DNA of 14,883 nt from Pleurotus djamor (Eukaryota; Basidiomycota; Agaricomycetes; Agaricales; Pleurotaceae), in NCBI GenBank assembly GCA_029747585.1, contig JAPEVF010001042.1:1-14883 (forward strand), given 5' to 3'. The position numbers and the translations under genes were made by a program. Below the pieces are notes generated by a model. The model had not been told where the DNA came from. It ran no database searches and was given only the letters and a program-made list of their open reading frames with translations. Shown one piece after another: positions 9,083 to 14,883 of this stretch; the first letter of the stretch is position 1, and each line of letters opens with the position of its first letter.

Positions 9083-10955
9083 CTAAGGGTAGCTGCAGCC
9101 GTCCAAACATATTTGCCGTCGGGAATTGAGGCTGGATGTAGAAGTTGAGGAAAATAGATTCAAAGGGAGTCCGAAGGAATCGAGAAAGACGTACATTACA
9201 AGCAGCGAATTTCCATACACTGTCCAAAGGAAATGGTCAGTAAGTACTCGTGGCTGCTGAGGGGTAAACAGGGATAGGAATCACATTTACTGAGGACAGA
9301 GTGAAAGATTAAGAACACCAAATTTTGCGGCATGGTGATCCACTAAAGACAATCAAGAACCTAAAGGAAGATCGGGAGATGAGTGAGGACACACCGAGAC
9401 CATGGTCAGCAACGCAAAGATACTATGAAGCCCGGTTAACATCTATTATTTAGATAATGAGAGGAACAGGGCCCAACCTCGTGAGGGCCCCGATTCCAAC
9501 GAAATAGGTGATGAGCTTTGAAATGAACATGTTTGTCCTATGGTGTTGATAAAGGGAAGGGTGTTCGCAATCATCAGTGTGATTCCATTGTACACGAAAG
9601 CTATCGGTCCCCCACCATAGAAACTCGGAGTGCTCTCCGCTCAAGTACCTCGCCATGGAAATGGCGATGAGAACGTCGCAAAGTACGGCAGTAGACATTT
9701 CCACTTCCCCAAATACCTAGAAGAACGGGACTGGTCAAGCAGAAAGATAGATTTCGGCGCATACTTACATTACTCAAAGTATTGTGCAACTTGAATGCTG
9801 TTTTCGTGTTCGCACTGCCAGGAGAGTGGTGAGATTCCGTTGGCTCATCAAGACTGAGTGGCCCACATCGTAGTGCTCAACCCTGCCCAATTAGAGATGT
9901 TTGTTCCGTCAACAGAGACGTGAAAATGGATTCAAAGCATACCCATTGATGCACCTGTAGAGTAGGATGAGGGATAAGTTGGTGCTCACGAGGTCAGTGG
10001 CGGCCAACCCACTAAATCGGCTCAAGACGAGGATACTCTTGGTGACGAAGTGAGGTTCTGACCAGTGAAATAGGCAAAAAGTACGCACCAAGGCCATGGT
10101 AATGCCACGTCGTCTTTTGCTCACTTATACATCATCAATGTTGGCATGTAAGTATAATTGAGGTACGATCACTCACTTAACCACACGCGGTAGACAAAAG
10201 CACTAGAGAGACTGAGTGCGCGCAATAATGATATTTACTTGAACGCACCAATGCACTAAGAGAACAATAATTGACTGGAAGAACTGGCCGTAAACAATGC
10301 TGTAGGCAAAAGGTGAAAGAACTTGCCGCAGAGTAAATATCGATCTGAAAGGAGTGTATCGGAGGTTGGAATGGGGGTGATACATGTAATAATCAACGAA
10401 CGCACCAACATGCCCCTGCATCAAACACGGCGTAAGCGAAGTGAGAAAGCATATTGTGAAATGCCTCCCTCACGTGGGTATGTTTAAGTCAAGGGATTTG
10501 CGGAAATATGTGGACAGCGTGGCTTGCGCCAGGGCGGTGGTCTGAACGCCATCAAGCAGTCTACAAAGACACAAGCGGTCAAAATGTGTTCAAAGCAGCA
10601 GCCAATCTTGGGAGAACTAACAAAACTGATAAAATCTTCGGGTATAGATGGATGGGGGTGTCGTTCAGATCACCGATGGTACTTACCAGTACTTTGATAG
10701 TGGCTGAGTCACGTCCACACAGTCTAAAGTACCAGATAGACTGGCCGAGCATGATACCATATAGACTGAGGTACAAGCGAGGGTTGAATAACGTTGACTG
10801 ATGACATAAACAGTGCACTGACGGGCAAGTAAGCATTGTTCCTGTGAGGCTGCTCAGCACGGGCCTATCTGTATTACAGATGTGGACGAACCGATGAGAA
10901 GCGGGGATAAGTAGTGGGAAAGTGCAGAAAAAACGTCCAAGGAATTAGAGACCAT
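9083..10955 (-). CDS. DUF6534-family seven-helix membrane protein
   Basis: Multi-exon gene for a fungal multi-pass membrane protein of unknown function. Start ATG 10955-10953 lies 65 bp from a TATA box; stop TAG 9085-9083. Well supported exons: 10888-10955 (MVSNSLDVFS...PLLIG), 10687-10765 (LYGIMLGQSIWYF), 10474-10560 (LLDGVQTTALAQ), 10249-10299 (YGQFFQSIIVLLVH), 10177-10202 (AFVYRVWL), 10089-10123 (MSKRRRGITMAL), 9990-10037 (SILVLSRFSGLAATDL), 9769-9814, about 9616-9716 (VLCDVLIAISMA), 9478-9537 (YFVGIGALTSIFA, completed in the next), 9395-9422, 9285-9342 (MPQNLVFLIF), 9195-9219 (YGNSLLV), 9083-9131 (LNSRRQI). The introns I can place are mostly 46-87 nt. Three joins are unsolved: 10561-10686, where no GT donor gives the right phase; 10300-10473, one long intron or two; and 9815-9989. 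The first intron is also uncertain (long, or holding a small exon). The gene is either intact with a non-standard splice site or lightly damaged. All the order-defining motifs of the family are present. Confidence 0.75.
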
Positions 10956-11019
10956 GTCCGAGATTTTGAGCGTAGCGGAGACAAGATGAGCGAAGGGGGC
11001 ATGGGGAGCTGAGCATAGT

Positions 11020-11025
11020 TTTATA
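11020..11025 (-). promoter_or_regulatory. TATA box of the minus-strand DUF6534 gene
   Basis: Reading the minus strand, CTATAAAAC occurs about 65 bp upstream of the ATG at 10955. A C/T-rich stretch follows it. This supports the chosen start and an active promoter. Confidence 0.55.
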
Positions 11026-12370
11026 GGGATCTTATCCTTTCTGTTAATAACGATCTGATCAACAAAGGTGACTATCAGATGAACCTTTCTTCATGTTAAG
11101 GTAAGATCTGAAACATGAGAGGTGTAAGCTCGCCAAAGTACTAAAGATAGACACGTTAGAATCGGAACTGACGATACCGCGCCCAGTCGTCAGAGCCCTC
11201 TGTCATAAGGTTAATAAGAGAACATCCATTGGGTTCATGGACCCAAGGAACGGCACGTACAAATTGAGTGCAAAGTCTCCCAATGCCACGGAACTCATAT
11301 AGAAGAGGCTAAACGCAGGGGACAACAACACTGTCTCAGCCACCAGAAATCCTTGAGTACGAACACTCGAGAAAGGATAAGGAAGAGATGGTGGCTTCGT
11401 GGGGAATGCGCCTTCCTCAGCTGTGTCATCACTAAAGAACAATGCCTTGGGGCATCAAAAAGAGAAAAGACAACACTGACGGGGCTAAAGGGAGCATCAG
11501 CTTAAAATTTTCACGATTAAAGAATCCTACTAACGTGTGCATGGTCAAAGGACATTTTTGGCTAGTAGTGGGAGCGAACAGGGAACGAGTCACGTCCGTC
11601 CATGAATTGTCAAGATCTCCATCCAGATACGTGGTGAGGCAAGCCCGAGTCCTCCAAGTTCGACGCACGAGGGCCGTGCGACGTGGAACAGGGTGATGAT
11701 CAGAGAAGGTCGTAAGATTTGATGTGGTCAGAGGTCGTTCGCAGCTCGTGCAAGACTGTTGCGCACACCCGCCCAGCAGCCATAGTATCATATCAGTGCA
11801 ATTACAAGGGTGATACCGATGATGTCAAGGCGGAAACGAATCAGGCCCCGCAACAAATTCACACTGACGGGGATTGACTTCGCAGCAAACCGGAAATATT
11901 GCGTCGGATCCTTATGTCAGACAATAAGAGAAAGCGAGATCGATGATTTAGAAGTCTAAATAAAATCTCGAGGGAAGTGCATAGTGCCTGACAGAGTCCT
12001 GTGAGCACATTGGGTGTTGAGTTGAGTATCGCACCGAATGTAGCCTGACTCCAGCTTCCAGGACTCCCAAGCTTCTTAGATGGGCTCAATGTACAATTCA
12101 AGCACATTCAAGCCCCTCCCGCGGCGTGCCTAGATGTCAGACGAGACGAGCCGTCTTCAGTGCCAGTGGCTTTTGAGGCTAACTTTGATGGAGCAGCTTT
12201 GACGCCAAGCACTGAGGGAGTTGAAAGCGTTCGCGTGCCATTAGAGCCCCTCGAGCTCGGAGACAAGGAGATGGTGCATCTACGGGCATCATTCCTGAGA
12301 CTAGTTTACTAGGAGAAGGTTTGCGTTACGCCTCCTTTACAATGTCACATGAAATGCAACATCACATGAG
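11026..12370. other. Unassigned stretch with open frames on both strands
   Basis: No known family recognised. On the minus strand, frames at about 11432-11791 and 11203-11442 encode hydrophobic stretches (LAPSVLSFLFLMPQGIVL; VAETVLLSPAFSLFYMSS), which could be helices of a decayed or heavily spliced membrane protein, but no family motif was found. On the + strand, a canonical 52-nt intron signal (12001-12052: GTGAGC, CTGAC, CCAG) is followed by an 86-codon open frame to TAG 12310-12312. Its composition looks coding (acidic, few Cys), but it has no start and the upstream exon is unclear. Either strand could be genic; I make no gene call. Confidence 0.4.
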
Positions 12371-12905
12371 ATCACGCGTCCGCAGCGTTTCCTCCTCATC
12401 ACGCGTCCGCAGCGCACTCGCAAGCCCCTTTTCTTTCTTTTTGCCTCCTCGTCGACATCACGCGTCCGCAGCTGAAGCGCTCTCGGAGTCGGAGTCTCAG
12501 TCTCCCCTGTCGCCCGTTGATCACGTTCTTCGCCTGCAGCCCATCATCTAGCACTCAGCAAGCCCCTTTTCTGTTCTCATCACGCGTTCACAGCTGACCA
12601 CCGAGGCTGAGGATCCCCTCTCGTCCTTTGGTCACGTTCGTCCGCAGCTCATCACTAGTGAATCTGAGCACATCCCCGGCTGAAGCGCTGAAGATTTGAG
12701 TCTCCCAGACCACTCGTTGCTCCCCCAGGTGGTGGTTTCACTTCCCCTGAGTCTCCCCTATCGGCCTTCAACGAGATCACGTCTGTCGCCTCCGCAGCTA
12801 ACCTTGAGCTAACCACTTCATCAACTCGTCTGCCCTTTCCCCTTGTCACGCGTTCGTAGCTCACGATTTCACTGAATCTCCCCTATCGCTGTCACGGCCG
12901 CAGCT
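12371..12905 (+). repeat. Degenerate minisatellite, about nine copies of an ATCACGCGTCCGCAGCT-like unit
   Basis: The 17-bp core occurs intact at 12371, 12398 and 12457 (the last base varies G/T). Diverged copies lie at 12520, 12579, 12631, 12776, 12845 and 12891. Start-to-start spacing is 27, 59, 63, 59, 52, 145, 69 and 46 bp, so the true period is probably near 60 bp, with one copy lost in the 145-bp gap. Spacer words recur too: AAGCCCCTTTTCT (12422 and 12560), GCTGAAGCGCT (12471 and 12679) and TCTCCCCT followed by [AG]TCG (about 12501, 12752, 12877). Several unit differences are C-to-T or G-to-A. An open frame crosses part of the array, but no protein family is seen. Confidence 0.75.
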
Positions 12906-13560
12906 CCTTTGAATGGTGAAGTGATCTCCGCTTTGCATTCATGCCGTTCTTCTGACTGTGAAGGGCGATGGTTTGTGTGTAGTCGACGCTTCAGTATTTG
13001 TGTTGATTCTCGGCTCGTGTCTAGGTTTATTCTCTCAGCCTCCATTGTTGCCGCACATACTCAAGGGGCTGTATCCGGTATTGCTGAGCCCGCCTTGGGT
13101 CTTCAAATGGTACCACTACAGTTAATTATGATTTGTACTTGTAATTGCTTTGACTCGCTGTTGAATCTCTCTTCATTGTAACGTTATAAGTTTGGGCAAC
13201 AATGTACTATTATAAGACACCCCCAAATCGAATACATTCAAGGATGGAAGCAACTAAGGATGCTCAGAAAGCTTGATACACATGTCCCTTTTTTGTAAAA
13301 GCTTTCGTTCGGTCATTCCCAGTTCCGTTCGAGTCTCAGGTGTTGCCATATTTATATGGCCCTTCCGCGATCATTATTAACAGTGGGGATCGTTCTGGGA
13401 TCGTCGACCGTGTGACTTGACGCTCAGGAGTTCCCGAGCACATGACATCGGCGCGTCGACGCGTCTCGGCTCTTGATTCACTTCCTCGATCGTTTACCAA
13501 CAAGTCAAACATCTTAACACAGCCAAAGCGGATATGACCAATCTCTCGAGCCAGAAACAC
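12906..13560. other. Intergenic stretch, nothing recognised
   Basis: About 650 bp after the minisatellite without a convincing coding frame, RNA gene or repeat. An open frame at 12909-13181 lacks an ATG and shows no domain. It contains AT-rich pieces around 13120-13220. Confidence 0.4.
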
Positions 13561-14562
13561 ATAAAAGCCCGTCATTTCTTGCCTCTGTTTTCCCCAGGAA
13601 AGAGGTACTTGCATGGTAAGTGGGGGTTGCCGGGGTTCGAGTGAGTGTGTTGCGGTTTTTAGTGCTCACCCTCCTGTACTTTGGGATATACGCCTTCGGG
13701 TGTTGCCACCTCGCACATGCTACGCGCTGATGCACATATTTAAAGGTGACAGCCCTGTCGTATGGTTCTGTCGTCTTCACAGATGATGGGGTCCGCTGCC
13801 TAGGGTCAGTTGCTGGGATGGTCTTGTCCTAAGGGATATGGTTTCGTCTCTGTAACCCCAGAGACGTGATCCGCTTTCCCGGGACAAATCATCCCTCAGA
13901 GGGTGTACAGGGTTCAGGGTGAGCACAGTGAGGAGGTGAGTTATCATATTTTCTTCTTTTCGTGACATCTTTACTGACATACCTTTTTCAGAAGGAGGAT
14001 GTCGTCGGTACGACTGGGCACTTTAGACTGACTCTGGCTAACCCTGCGGGGATTAGGCTGGGGGGTCCCTCCCATGTACCCAAAGTGTGAAGCGGCTGGT
14101 CCGCCACACGGGCGGTGCATAGCGAAAATCGCAATGGCTCACGGGCTGGACCGCGGGGCGTGTCCCTACGCTCAAAACGGGTAGGGCTCATTCTCCGTCG
14201 GTAAAGCTTTGTTGAGAACCAGTGGAGGTGTGTTTCAGGCCAAGGCATGACGGCGTTCTGGGGGGGGGTGAGTCATCTATTTCTGTGTGATTACTCGCGA
14301 GATACTGACCACCAATTTCTGTATTGTAGGCACGGGACGGGGTGTGGAAGCTTCCTGTGTGAGTTCCTCTGACCTCGTTTACAGATCGAGCGCCCCGCAA
14401 GCCGACTCGGACGACTTCAAGACCCGAACGATCGCACGACGTCAAGACACGGCCGACTCGCCTCTCAACACACCACTTTTCCTCCTATCTCGCCTACCAT
14501 CCGCTTCATATAAGCGATGGGGGAGAGGTAGGAGGTTGAGTTTTCGTGTTCTGAGCGAGTAG
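13561..14562 (+). other. Probable spliced transcript, coding content unresolved
   Basis: An ATAAAA box lies at 13561-13566. Three introns with good fungal signals follow. The first is 13616-13662 (GTAAGT...TTTTTAG, 47 nt), placed directly after an ATG at 13613. The second is 13936-13991 (GTGAGT, TACTGACAT branch, TTTTTCAG, 56 nt). The third is 14268-14329 (GTGAGT, ATACTGACC branch, TTGTAG, 62 nt). The strand is therefore +. I could not build one open frame through all exons: the exon 13992-14267 is open in one frame to TGA 14088-14090 (GHFRLTLANPAGIRLGGPSH, then a few residues), and the last exon is open to TAG 14560-14562. Either there are additional introns, or this is a non-coding or decayed gene. 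No family recognised. Confidence 0.4.
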
Positions 14563-14883
14563 ACACCAGTTATCCACTGGCACACCATACGCGCATATGT
14601 ACCTAGTCTACCACACGATGTAAATGACTTAGTGAACAATGGTCCGTCGCTATAATAGCGGCGAGTTTCTTGAAATTCATTTGATCCCGATGCGTAGCCA
14701 GCCTGTTCTTCCCGCCTCTGAAGTGCGAACGGAATGTAAAGACCGATTGGAGTCGGGTGTTAACGACTGAGCACTCCACGTTGGCCATGGACATACTAGA
14801 TCGACAAACAATAACAGAGGATCAGAAGAGATGGTATAGTATGGTATACAAATAGGTATCGAAACTCAAATGTTCAAATGTCA
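14563..14883. other. Right edge, nothing assigned
   Basis: A 63-codon ATG frame on the minus strand (14603-14794) has no recognisable motif. It could be a chance frame, or the start of nothing more than a leader. A small GGTATA-type direct repeat lies near 14832-14850. No gene call. Confidence 0.35.

Noticed and set aside
11432..11880. ABC-transporter transmembrane segment on the minus strand
   Set aside because: A stretch (GLIRFRLDIIGITLVIAL) resembles an ABCC helix, but the order of neighbouring motifs is wrong and no ATP-binding domain is present.
12371..12905. CRISPR-like array
   Set aside because: Repeat units are degenerate, spacing varies from 27 to 145 bp, and the genome is clearly eukaryotic with short introns.
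13630..13645. tRNA gene B-box (GGTTCGAGT)
   Set aside because: The 3' half of the box does not match, there is no A-box at the right distance and no cloverleaf.
14355..14390. 26-nt GTGAGT...TTTACAG intron
   Set aside because: Too short for a fungal spliceosomal intron, and the frame reads through it without a stop.

Overview
The window looks like nuclear DNA of a mushroom-forming basidiomycete (Agaricomycetes). The genes are broken by very short introns, mostly 46-65 nt, with GTGAGT/GTAAGT-like donors, CTNAC-like branch sites and YAG acceptors. Intergenic gaps are short. The protein families also fit: a basidiomycete-type F-box protein, a DUF2828/vWA protein, an FMP46-like DUF1687 protein, and two members of the fungal seven-helix DUF6534 family. 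Gene models were spliced by hand from reading frame, splice signals and family conservation.

Layout, left to right. (1) 1-543: the 3' half of a DUF6534 membrane-protein gene, + strand, cut by the window edge. (2) 544-2285: 1.7 kb without a confident gene; it has two TATA boxes, the second serving the F-box gene. (3) 2286-3951: F-box gene, +, with a probable last intron that replaces its C-terminus. (4) 4193-6512: DUF2828/vWA gene, +, probably with one intron near its start codon. (5) 6907-7499: FMP46-like thioredoxin-fold gene, -, three exons. (6) 7590-8608: rhodanese-domain gene, +, one intron, with an assembly N that breaks the frame. Genes 5 and 6 are head-to-head across only 90 bp. (7) 9083-10955: a second DUF6534 gene, -, with many short exons and its own TATA box; it is a close paralogue of the left-edge gene, in the opposite orientation. 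(8) 11026-12370: unassigned, with open frames on both strands. (9) 12371-12905: a degenerate minisatellite of nine copies of an ATCACGCGTCCGCAGCT-like unit. (10) 12906-14883: no recognised protein, but three canonical introns on the + strand between 13616 and 14329 point to a spliced transcript.

The genes do not form one pathway. The best functional link is the FMP46-like/rhodanese pair: both are redox or sulfur-type folds sharing one short intergenic promoter. The most notable points are the actinobacterial look of the rhodanese half, the inverted DUF6534 paralogues with identical exon lengths, the 9-copy repeat whose changes include several C-to-T/G-to-A transitions, and the unexplained spliced locus at the right end. 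No mobile element, tRNA, rRNA or CRISPR array was recognised.
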